Below are positions 1 to 4,863 of a stretch of DNA of 6,588 nucleotides, in pieces; position 1 is the first letter of the stretch, and each line of letters starts with the position of its first letter. The notes beneath the pieces were generated by a model that searched no databases, was not told where the DNA came from, and saw nothing but the letters and a program-made list of their open reading frames with translations. Source of the stretch: Candidatus Woesearchaeota archaeon (GTDB lineage Archaea > Nanoarchaeota > Nanoarchaeia > Woesearchaeales > JAGVZT01); contig JAFCGF010000079.1 in the NCBI GenBank assembly GCA_017608295.1, positions 1 to 6,588 on the forward strand. Reading direction: 5' to 3'. A program made the position numbers and the translations under genes.

Positions 1-737
1 GGGGTTGATTCTGGGGGGTTTAAGCATGTTTTAGGTCTTGCCGAAGGAGCAACGGAAAACGCTGCGGTTGTGAAGGATTTGCTTGAAGATATTGTGGCCA
101 GAGGCATCGACCCGGGCCGCAAGAGATTATTTGTGATTGACGGCAGCAAGGCATTGCGAAATGCGGTAGGCACTGTGTTTGGAGACAATCCAGTTCAGCG
201 TTGCCGTAAGCACAAGGTCTCCAACGTAATGGACCATTTACCAAAGGAACTCAAAGATCAAGTCAAAAGCGTGATGAAGGCTGCCTGGCGTCTTGCAAAA
301 AGCGGATCCGACAACAAGCTCGTCAGCTTGAGATTAAATATCCATCAGCTGCATCAAGTCTGCTTGAAGGTCTTGATGAGATGTTTACCGTCAATTCGAT
401 GGGACTTCCAAAGGCATTGAAGCGTTGTTTGTGTACGACCAACATCATCGAGTCACCTCACTCAGGTGTTCGGATGCGGACCCGGCGGGTAAGCAACTGG
501 AATGGCGGCAGGATGGTGCTGCGTTGGGCGACTGCTGCATTTATAGAAACAGAAAAACACTTCAAACGAATTGGAGGTTACAAACAGCTATGGATGCTGA
601 AATCGTATCTTGATGACTTGGAAAAAGACAGAGCACTTGCGGAAAAACGAAGTTACAAACAGCTATGGATGCTGAAATCGTATCTTGATGACTTGGAAAA
701 AGACAGAGCACTTGCGGAAAAACGAAGGGCAGGCTAA
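1..737 (+). pseudogene. IS256 (mutator) family transposase, 5' part outside window, frameshifted
   Basis: DDE transposase that would move its own insertion sequence. The frame is open from base 1 (GVDSGGFKHVLGL), so the start and the first catalytic Asp lie left of the window. Visible IS256-family marks are the second Asp in VIDGSKAL (codon 139-141), the RCRKHKVSNV Cys/His signature just after 190, and the third acidic residue in TTNIIESPHSG (Glu codon 450-452), followed by the usual RMRTRRVSNW tract. Coding runs in frame 1 to about base 305, then in frame 3 (IRQQARQLEIKYPSAASSLL onward) to the TAA at 735-737. This is what a one-base loss near 297-310 would give, and read straight the frame-1 product ends at 420 with an unrelated tail. 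The last 50 codons hold a perfect 25-codon tandem duplication. As it stands the product should be inactive, unless the frameshift is a sequencing or assembly error. Family assignment is secure. Confidence 0.93.
577..726 (+). repeat. Exact 75-bp tandem direct repeat (two copies) inside the transposase
   Basis: Bases 577-651 and 652-726 are identical by eye, starting GTTACAAACAGCTATGG. The unit is 75 bp, exactly 25 codons, so the frame is kept and the peptide YKQLWMLKSYLDDLEKDRAL plus AEKR is read twice. IS256-family proteins normally carry this segment once, close to the C-terminus. A recent slippage or unequal-crossover duplication, or an assembly stutter, would both give this picture. Confidence 0.97.
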
Positions 738-749
738 GATAGAAAAAAT

Positions 750-792
750 GGAACCGTTACCAACCTTCAACTACGGTTGGGACATAATCTCA
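750..792. mobile_element. Probable right end of the IS256-type element
   Basis: The 50 bp after the transposase stop is where the right terminal inverted repeat of an IS256-family element is expected. The stretch holds two overlapping inverted repeats: AACCGT (752-757) with ACGGTT (773-778), and CCAACC (760-765) with GGTTGG (775-780), followed by GACATAATCTC. The left end is not in the window, so the terminal repeat and any 8-9 bp target duplication cannot be matched. The exact boundary is inferred and could be off by 10 bases or so. Confidence 0.5.
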
Positions 793-1166
793 CTAACTAT
801 TATAGTTGCTTGTTCTTTGATATTTTTATGATGTTCAAGAACAACTCTTAATTGTGCGATTGCTTTTTTAACACCTGTGATATTTTCTTGTTCAACAGGT
901 CTTGATGCTATGATTTGGTAGGTGCATTCAGACGGATGAGCAGTTGTAAGACCAAGTAATGTTCTATCGTCCTTTCCCCAGATAGACAAGTCATAGTAAT
1001 ATTCCCCATCAGTAAGGTGATCGGTATCCATATGGAGTGGTCCCAGTTCATAATCATCTTGGAAATGCTCTTTAATAAAAGCAACTGCTTCTGGTGTGTC
1101 AATATTAATGGCATTATCAAACTGTTGTGCCATATGGTAATTCCATTGTCTGCTAATCTTAACCAT
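771..1166 (-). CDS. Hypothetical protein, 131 aa, 3' end fused to IS border
   Basis: I do not recognise this protein. It begins MVKISRQWNYHMAQQ and is predicted soluble: an acidic first half (IKEHFQDDYELGPLHMDTDH), a central part with alternating beta-like patterns (YYYDLSIWGKDDRTLLGL, then TYQIIASRPV), and a charged amphipathic helix (VKKAIAQLRVVLEHHKNIK). No signal peptide, membrane segment or cysteine cluster is seen. The start is well supported: AGGAGA lies 7 bases upstream of the ATG on the minus strand. The TAG at 771-773 falls inside the presumed end of the neighbouring insertion sequence, so the last residues (about EIMSQP) may be element-derived and the original C-terminus may have been replaced. 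It lies 77 bp downstream of 1244-1561 on the same strand and may share its transcript. Confidence 0.75.
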   Translation of the reverse strand: MVKISRQWNYHMAQQFDNAINIDTPEAVAFIKEHFQDDYELGPLHMDTDHLTDGEYYYDLSIWGKDDRTLLGLTTAHPSECTYQIIASRPVEQENITGVKKAIAQLRVVLEHHKNIKEQATIIVSEIMSQP

Positions 1167-1173
1167 TTTTTAA

Positions 1174-1179
1174 TCTCCT
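1174..1179 (-). promoter_or_regulatory. Ribosome binding site of the 771-1166 gene
   Basis: On the minus strand this reads AGGAGA, with 7 bases before the ATG at 1164-1166. It fixes that start codon. Confidence 0.8.
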
Positions 1180-1243
1180 AAAATAAATTAACTATTAATT
1201 TTACTACTGGCCCATCTACGCTGATGGAATTTCAAATCTATTG

Positions 1244-1561
1244 TTAAAATAGCCACACTACACCCTTGTCATCCTTCCTAATCTGCCTCTTATGCTCAGG
1301 CAAAAGGTCCTTGGGGTACTGGAGGAATCTCAGCTTCCTAATATCAGAATATTTTCTCACAGAGCTTTGAACTTTCTGAATCAACTCAACCACATATTTT
1401 GACCAACAGGTTTTGTTCCTAATGGTCTCAACAGCTCTTGCTTCTTTCATATAACCTGCTCTTTCTAACGCCTGCTGAGTCAGTTTGAGACCATTACCTC
1501 TTTGATTAACAGCTTCAGCAAAGATTTCCTCTGCCCTAATCTCCTCAGCGAATTTGACCAA
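1244..1561 (-). CDS. Hypothetical protein, about 105 aa, start uncertain
   Basis: Not recognised. The protein is helical and strongly charged: an acidic N-terminal stretch (FAEEIRAEEIFAEAVNQ), a middle part ending KYVVELIQKVQSSVRKY, and a basic tail (RKLRFLQYPKDLLPEHKRQ) ending KGVVWLF. No signal peptide or membrane segment. The frame is open upstream to a TAG at 1631-1633, and no ATG occurs before the internal GYMKEA. The start given is a TTG at 1559-1561, with a GGGGGA 13 bases upstream that is farther than ideal, so the N-terminus is doubtful. The gene is divergent from 1680-2105, and its upstream part overlaps that gene's promoter on the other strand. The lack of a good start may mean it is a truncated gene. 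Confidence 0.55.
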   Translation of the reverse strand: MVKFAEEIRAEEIFAEAVNQRGNGLKLTQQALERAGYMKEARAVETIRNKTCWSKYVVELIQKVQSSVRKYSDIRKLRFLQYPKDLLPEHKRQIRKDDKGVVWLF

Positions 1562-1609
1562 CTCAACAATGTCTTCCCCCGAATCCGCAATGCATGGCAG
1601 TTGCCGAGA

Positions 1610-1637
1610 TTGACAAGTTGGGGCATCGGGCTATAAT
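1610..1637 (+). promoter_or_regulatory. Consensus sigma70-type promoter for the 1680-2105 gene
   Basis: The -35 box is TTGACA (1610-1615) and the -10 box is TATAAT (1632-1637), both exact consensus, with a 16-bp spacer. Transcription should start near 1644, leaving a leader of about 35 bases before the ATG at 1680. Two perfect hexamers predict high unregulated expression unless a repressor binds here. No clear operator repeat was found. Confidence 0.8.
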
Positions 1638-1679
1638 GTAAGCAGAATATGAATGGCATGAGCTGAAAGGAATGAACAA

Positions 1680-2105
1680 ATGGGTTGGACACACTACTGG
1701 GAACGCGAAATCGAATTGCCCGAAGAGGTGTTTGCGAAGGCAGTCCATGACTGCAAAGCCCTGTTCGATAAGATCAAACCGGGCATCGGTGGTTCGGGAG
1801 GATATGGAGAGGCCGAGTTGGACTCCAACGGTATCGTGTTCAATGGGGCGGCTTGTGAAGATTTCGCATTCGTCCGAATCCAAGTCCCAAGAAGAAACAG
1901 GGAAAGAGCTTTGGGCTACTGCAAGACAGAGCATTTGCCCTACGACTTGTGTGTTCAGACAGCCCTGATAGTACTCAAACATCACTTGGGGGATATGGTT
2001 ACAGTCGCCAGTGATGCCAAGAACGGAGATTGGCAGAAGGCAAAGGATATTTGCCGGGAGAATTTGGGATATGGCTCAGATTTCGAGTTGGAGACAATTT
2101 CCTGA
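1680..2105 (+). CDS. Uncharacterised 'MGxTHYW' family protein, 141 aa
   Basis: Small soluble protein opening MGWTHYWEREIELP. I recognise this N-terminus from a family of hypothetical proteins found in many bacteria and phages, where members start MGYTHYW or similar and later carry an FCKT/YCKT...PYDL segment, a KHHLG segment and a DW...A...C..NLGYG tail. All are here: YCKTEHLPYDLCVQ, LKHHLGDMVTVASD and DWQKAKDICRENLGYG. The function is unknown to me. The conserved His, Tyr, Trp and Cys residues could form a ligand or metal site, but that is a guess. The start is firm: AAGGA at 1667-1671, 8 bases before the ATG, behind a consensus promoter. The length looks complete. The alternative ATG at 1672 is in another frame and gives no such similarity. 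Confidence 0.88.
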   Translation: MGWTHYWEREIELPEEVFAKAVHDCKALFDKIKPGIGGSGGYGEAELDSNGIVFNGAACEDFAFVRIQVPRRNRERALGYCKTEHLPYDLCVQTALIVLKHHLGDMVTVASDAKNGDWQKAKDICRENLGYGSDFELETIS

Positions 2106-2131
2106 TATATACCAGAAGGAGTCGATTAGGT

Positions 2132-2206
2132 ATGAAGTCTGCTGCAGAACATGTTGATAAGGTAAAGCTATGCAAAACGCAAGATACACTTCTCTGGATA
2201 GATTGA
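2132..2206 (+). CDS. Possible micro-ORF, 24 aa, with good ribosome binding site
   Basis: Between two larger genes, AAGGAG (2116-2121) lies 10 bases before an ATG that opens MKSAAEHVDKVKLCKTQDTL and ends at TGA 2204-2206. A second short frame, ATG 2170 to TAG 2236-2238 (MQNARYTSLDRLKAAKNLDEVF, 22 aa), overlaps it and has a weaker AAGG upstream. Only one, or neither, is likely to be real. They could instead serve as a translated leader for the gene at 2225. No similarity is recognised. Confidence 0.25.
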   Translation: MKSAAEHVDKVKLCKTQDTLLWID

Positions 2207-2224
2207 AAGCCGCCAAGAATCTAG

Positions 2225-3109
2225 ATGAGGTTTTTTAGGCTTCTCATCGTTTCAAACTGCTTGGCTGATTGTGCGATGAACGCGAAGAATGAGATTGACC
2301 GACAAGTATACGAACTGGCGAAGGGCTATCTGCCCACCCTCAATGTCGCTGGAGTAACATCCACCCTCATTGAGAAATACCTGAATCCTTCTGGGCTTCC
2401 TCCCAAGCCAACCTCTAAGAACGGTCTCTATCAGCGAATTCTTCAGTCTGCCCAGAATGCGAACATGAAATCTGGCGTAATTGGAGGGTCGATTGGAGGT
2501 GTTGGCAAGCTGGCCCCAGTCTTGAGTGATTTCGATCCGCGAGCAGTTCTGGAGGAGTATGGGAATGACTGGGAGGCCATTCTCAGCAAGGTTGTTAGAC
2601 GACTCAAGCCCCGTGGCCAGATTCGTAGAACGCCCCGGAGTATTTGGCCGCTTTACTGTCGGACGATTCTCTCGGCAGCCGCTTTTGTCGAGCAGTTTGT
2701 TTCGGTTGATGACTTTTTCCGATGGGTCGAGTTCTTTGACAGAGATGCCCGGGCTCGTGCAAGCTTACCGATGCTCTTGAGTCATGAGATTGGGGGATTC
2801 GGATTTGCCCTCGCGTGCGATTTTCTGAAGGAGCTTGGATACCTTGATTTTCCCAAGCCAGATGTCCACCTGAGAGATATCTTTACAGCCCTTGGGCTGT
2901 GCCACGAGAAAGATGACGACTATCGGCTGTTCAAGGCAGTCATACGTGTAGCGTCTAATGCGGGAGTAACACCCTACAATGCAGATAAGGCATTCTGGAT
3001 CATAGGGAGTGGATATTTTTATGATGACCCGCACATTGGGAATAATGGCCGAATTGGGAGGCGGAAGAAAGAGTTTATTGAATTCGCCAAGTCCAGGATT
3101 AACGGATGA
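2225..3109 (+). CDS. HhH-GPD-like (DNA glycosylase fold) protein of unknown function
   Basis: 294 residues from the first ATG. Residues 187-218 read HEIGGFGFALACDFLKELGY, then a KPDVHLRD segment. This lines up with the hairpin-glycine loop and following helix of endonuclease III-type proteins (pattern LPGVGRKTAN ... VDTH), placing Asp213 at the catalytic aspartate. The lysine of bifunctional glycosylases is not matched, and no four-cysteine iron-sulfur cluster is present at the C-terminus. The N-terminal half has a Gly-rich patch (GVIGGSIGGVGK) after a helical region. A stop directly precedes the ATG, so the protein cannot start earlier. The ATG at 2276 (MNAKNEIDRQVYELAK) is an equally good or better start, and neither has a clear ribosome binding site. 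The fold is inferred from pattern only; a DNA repair, base-excision or defence role is possible but unproven. Confidence 0.82.
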   Translation: MRFFRLLIVSNCLADCAMNAKNEIDRQVYELAKGYLPTLNVAGVTSTLIEKYLNPSGLPPKPTSKNGLYQRILQSAQNANMKSGVIGGSIGGVGKLAPVLSDFDPRAVLEEYGNDWEAILSKVVRRLKPRGQIRRTPRSIWPLYCRTILSAAAFVEQFVSVDDFFRWVEFFDRDARARASLPMLLSHEIGGFGFALACDFLKELGYLDFPKPDVHLRDIFTALGLCHEKDDDYRLFKAVIRVASNAGVTPYNADKAFWIIGSGYFYDDPHIGNNGRIGRRKKEFIEFAKSRING

Positions 3110-3554
3110 CAATGATGCGTAACCGAATACATAGCCCATCCAACCAGCCCATATAAACTACCCCCATACCCAAACAAAAATGGAATCACAATCCCACCAC
3201 CCTCCAAATCCCTTCCCTATGTGGTAGTCCAAATCGGCAAGTTTCCTTCTCTCCCCAGTCGAGTACATTCGACATCTTGCTCAAGGTAGGTAAGATAGCC
3301 TGGAGTTGCATATCAAGAAGGAACATATCCCTCTTGGCAAAGACGTAAATCTAAACATAAGGATTGAGTTACACATCAAGGAGTATGGAGTCACGTATCG
3401 AGTAAGTTCCCAAAAGTTCTTTGGGGGAGATTGACTTCGTGACGCTTTGTAAGATTGAGGCACATTGCATTCCCCCCTTCCAACTTATCTTATCATTCAC
3501 CAATAAGTTCCACCTACCCTCCATTTTTTCGGCTTGAATAGGAAACGCTCTTTT
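3110..3554. other. Gene-poor region with truncated gene remnants
   Basis: No intact gene is seen. The first third holds the decayed 5' copy described at 3150-3219. A plus-strand frame from TTG 3306 to TGA 3432-3434 (LHIKKEHIPLGKDVNLNIRI then ELHIKEYGVTYRVSSQKFFG) looks protein-like, and a one-step frame change near 3425 continues it (EIDFVTLCKIEAHCIPP) to TGA 3535-3537. It contains a rough internal repeat, GAGTTGCATATCAAG near 3304 and GAGTTACACATCAAG at 3366. On the minus strand, ATG 3266-3268 opens MYSTGERRKLADLDYHIGKG, losing sense at the repeat border. All are likely fragments and none is identified. Confidence 0.4.
3150..3219 (+). repeat. Diverged copy of the DUF45 gene 5' end, start codon lost
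   Basis: These 70 bases align without gaps to 3555-3624. The first 18 bases (CATATAAACTACCCCCAT) are identical, and about a dozen differences follow. In the frame of the downstream gene it reads IPKQKWNHNPTTLQIPSL against MPKTKYNYNPTTLHISSL, so the start ATG has become ATA (3166-3168) while most amino acid changes are mild. Similarity stops abruptly after codon 18. This looks like the stub of a second family member, not a random repeat. Confidence 0.85.
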
Positions 3555-3562
3555 CATATAAA
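3534..3562 (+). promoter_or_regulatory. Candidate promoter for a leaderless transcript of 3571-3897
   Basis: TTGAAT (3534-3539), a 17-bp spacer and TATAAA (3557-3562) make a fair sigma70-like promoter. The -10 box ends 8 bases before the ATG at 3571, so transcription would start at or next to the start codon. No Shine-Dalgarno sequence precedes the ATG, which agrees with leaderless translation. The -10 part is conserved in the upstream copy at 3150 but the -35 part is not. Confidence 0.45.
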
Positions 3563-3624
3563 CTACCCCCATGCCCAAAACCAAATATAATTATAACCCC
3601 ACCACCCTCCACATCTCCTCCCTT
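3555..3624 (+). repeat. Partner copy of the 3150-3219 repeat
   Basis: This is the second member of the ungapped 70-bp pair, offset by exactly 405 bp. It covers the -10 region and first 18 codons of the 3571 gene. The bases upstream of each copy are unrelated, so the shared block begins sharply at CATATAAAC. Confidence 0.85.
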
Positions 3625-3897
3625 GGCCCAGTCTTCTTCACCACCTCCTCAAGAGCCAAGCACCTGTCAATCACTATCAAGCCTGACCAAACTATCAAAG
3701 TTACTATCCCAAAAAGAGTATCCCTCCCAACAGCCAAGAAATTCCTACAATCTAAAATTCCCTGGGTAAAAAAGAACCTAAACAAACTCGAAAAACTACA
3801 GCAAAACTATCCCCAACAAAACCTACCACCTATCAACAGAAAAGAAGCCAAAACTGTCCTAACTAATAGATTAAAGTTTTTGGGGAGTATTATCTAA
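3571..3897 (+). pseudogene. Truncated YgjP/DUF45-type metallopeptidase, N-terminal half only
   Basis: 108 residues that match the N-terminal half of the YgjP-like (DUF45, WLM/SprT-related) zinc metallopeptidases. The marks are SSRAKHLSITIKPDQTIKVT, a PKRVSLPTAKKFLQSK segment, WVKKNLNKLE, and the linker LPPINRKEAKTVLTNRLKFL that leads into the catalytic part. Family members then continue with an RNQKTRWGSCS-like strand and an HExxH...H zinc site. Here the frame leaves the family after KFL (about 3882) and ends GSII-stop. No HExxH or RWGSCS coding is found downstream in any frame up to 4090, so the catalytic half is gone rather than frameshifted. The product could fold at most as a fragment and cannot be a protease. 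The start is the ATG of the repeat shared with 3150, with no ribosome binding site. Confidence 0.8.
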
Positions 3898-4016
3898 TTC
3901 CTATTTTTCTCTTTGTTTACATGAGAATTATTTGCTGATGTAGACCTATAAAATCCGTGCCATCTTTTAAAAACACCCCAAATTGGCTGTTTAACATCTA
4001 TCCTGCAACTATTCTA

Positions 4017-4045
4017 TTGAACTGATACGGCTTTTGTGCTATAAT
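4017..4045 (+). promoter_or_regulatory. Strong extended -10 promoter for the 4135/4394 genes
   Basis: TTGAAC (4017-4022), a 17-bp spacer and TATAAT (4040-4045), preceded by TGC to give the extended -10 TGCTATAAT. Transcription should start near 4052, leaving a leader of about 80 bases, long enough for regulation. No operator repeat is evident. Confidence 0.75.
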
Positions 4046-4122
4046 AATATGAACAGTTCGGAAATGGGGATTCACGGGGGTGATAAACTCATTTGACAAT
4101 ACACAGAGAGCATAAGCAAACA

Positions 4123-4130
4123 GAGGAGGT
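4123..4130 (+). promoter_or_regulatory. Ribosome binding site of the 4135 gene
   Basis: GAGGAGGT lies 4 bases before the ATG at 4135. This near-perfect anti-16S match favours that start over the in-frame TTG at 4093, which has no such site. Confidence 0.85.
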
Positions 4131-4134
4131 AACA

Positions 4135-4413
4135 ATGGATGACTCTATCCTTGAAAACAATCGTACTGATACGGTGAAAAAAATTGACGCCATATTATTG
4201 CATTTAAGAATAGAACTTTCTATTTTGGCTAATCACGTTGATAACGGCCACAATCGGCTCATAGAGAGTTTAAATAATTTACAAGAGTCTTTAGACAATC
4301 TCAGAGCTACCATCAAGTATCAGGTTTTTGATTTGGAGGCTACACGCCGGGAAAACTCCGATCTCATGACATTACTTGAGGAAAATAAACGATATGAAAA
4401 TCAACAAGATTAG
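4135..4413 (+). CDS. Small coiled-coil protein, 92 aa
   Basis: Unrecognised acidic, almost wholly helical protein starting MDDSILENNRTDTVKKIDAI. Residues from about 14 to the end show heptad-like spacing of Leu, Ile and Val (ILLHLRIELSILANHV, LIESLNNLQESLDNLRATI, then VFDLEATRRENSDLMTLLEE), the pattern of a continuous coiled coil. No signal peptide, membrane span or cysteine. It probably forms dimers or a rod and may act as a structural or partner protein; nothing shows a catalytic role. It is the first gene after a strong promoter and overlaps the next gene by 20 bases, so the two are likely translationally coupled and act together. An in-frame TTG start at 4093 would add 14 residues but ignores the ribosome binding site. 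Confidence 0.8.
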   Translation: MDDSILENNRTDTVKKIDAILLHLRIELSILANHVDNGHNRLIESLNNLQESLDNLRATIKYQVFDLEATRRENSDLMTLLEENKRYENQQD

Positions 4414-4597
4414 TGTAACAGTCGGCTTACTAACACTTGTGGCGTTTGCAACTGATACATTTGCAACTCTTCAGTTGGGCTCAATTTTAAGAAATCCAGC
4501 ACTAAATGGAATAGTCGATTCAGGTTAAAGTTATGTGAGTCTTGATGAAGGTGAAACTAGTTTAGTTGCATCAATTCTTATTGAAGAAGCCGGTTAA
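4394..4597 (+). pseudogene. Small exported protein, interrupted by in-frame TAA
   Basis: ATG 4394 opens MKINKISVTVGLLTLVAFAT, a clear signal peptide: KINK n-region, hydrophobic core, likely cleavage near DTFA. The mature part is LQLGSILRNPALNGIVDSG, then TAA at 4526-4528. The same frame continues at once with SYVSLDEGETSLVASILIEE and AG to a second TAA at 4595-4597. Read through, the product is about 67 codons long. One substitution would join the halves, so a nonsense mutation in a small secreted or periplasmic protein is the simplest reading. The 44-residue form (4394-4528) may equally be the natural product. The gene overlaps the preceding coiled-coil gene by 20 bases; TGAGGA at 4377-4382 is a plausible but distant ribosome binding site. 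No family recognised. Confidence 0.55.
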
Positions 4598-4798
4598 GGC
4601 CCCCAAAAGCTGATTGGGTGCTTTTGCAACATTCATAATTTCTGTTCTCCTAAAACCCACTTTTGACAGGTTGACGATGATCTCGCTTATTCCTCTCCCT
4701 CTTTCCTCCACTGGGCAGTTGCCTTGTTTATTATATCGGCCAGTTGACCTCTCAATTTTGTTAAAAAATAAAAAAATTAGTCCAATAAAAACAACCAA
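4571..4798 (-). CDS. Doubtful small membrane-anchored ORF, 75 aa
   Basis: A frame from TTG 4796-4798 encodes MVVFIGLIFLFFNKIERSTG, one possible membrane anchor, followed by a basic stretch (VNLSKVGFRRTEIMNVAK) ending GALTGFFNKN. Codon composition is not absurd, but there is no ATG and no ribosome binding site, and its 3' end overlaps the tail of the 4394 frame on the other strand. It may be chance or a decayed gene. Apart from this, 4627-4863 holds only AT-rich DNA with no feature I can support. Confidence 0.2.
   Translation of the reverse strand: MVVFIGLIFLFFNKIERSTGRYNKQGNCPVEERGRGISEIIVNLSKVGFRRTEIMNVAKAPNQLLGALTGFFNKN
4604..4626 (+). terminator. Weak hairpin after the 4394 gene, possible terminator
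   Basis: CAAAAGC (4604-4610) and GCTTTTG (4620-4626) form a perfect 7-bp stem around a 9-base loop, six bases past the second stop. There is no T-run after the stem, only the TTTT inside its right arm, so intrinsic termination would be inefficient. Confidence 0.3.
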
Positions 4799-4863
4799 AA
4801 AGAATTGTCATAGGTCTGATCATCAATAGTTTTTAGATTATATCAAATGCCGGAGAAGCACAT

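Larger units (their letters stand above)
3898..4134. other. Intergenic leader region with promoter, no gene
   Basis: AT-rich DNA between the DUF45 remnant and the coiled-coil gene. It holds the 4017-4045 promoter and about 80 bases of 5' leader (GGGATTCACGGGGGTGATAA near 4067-4086). A 15-codon ATG frame starting at 4049 lies at or before the predicted transcription start and is probably not translated. No RNA fold was found by eye. Confidence 0.5.

Noticed and set aside
290..310. Programmed -1 frameshift in the transposase at GCAAAAAGC
   Set aside because: The A5 run allows slippage in principle and the needed shift is -1, but the codons do not fit an X XXY YYZ heptamer in the zero frame, and IS256-family transposases are normally made from one uninterrupted frame. 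A deletion or read error is simpler.
908..1120. Second minus-strand ORF inside 771-1166
   Set aside because: It is an out-of-frame reading of the better-supported 131-aa gene and has no start signal of its own.
1563..1985. Minus-strand ORF of 140 codons
   Set aside because: It lies antisense to the 1680-2105 gene, which has a consensus promoter, a ribosome binding site and recognised family motifs. It is a shadow.
2765..3139. Minus-strand ORF of 124 codons opposite the HhH gene
   Set aside because: It overlaps the conserved HhH region of the plus-strand gene and shows no start signal or recognisable motif.
4049..4096. 15-codon leader peptide (MNSSEMGIHGGDKLI)
   Set aside because: Its ATG lies at or before the predicted transcription start at about 4052, it has no ribosome binding site, and it has no run of one amino acid that would suggest attenuation.
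4836..4862. Minus-strand -10-like TATAAT and short AAATG/CATTT inverted repeat after the GxGYxYP gene
   Set aside because: No -35 hexamer lies at a proper distance, and the stem is only 5 bp with no T-run. Both are expected by chance in AT-rich DNA.
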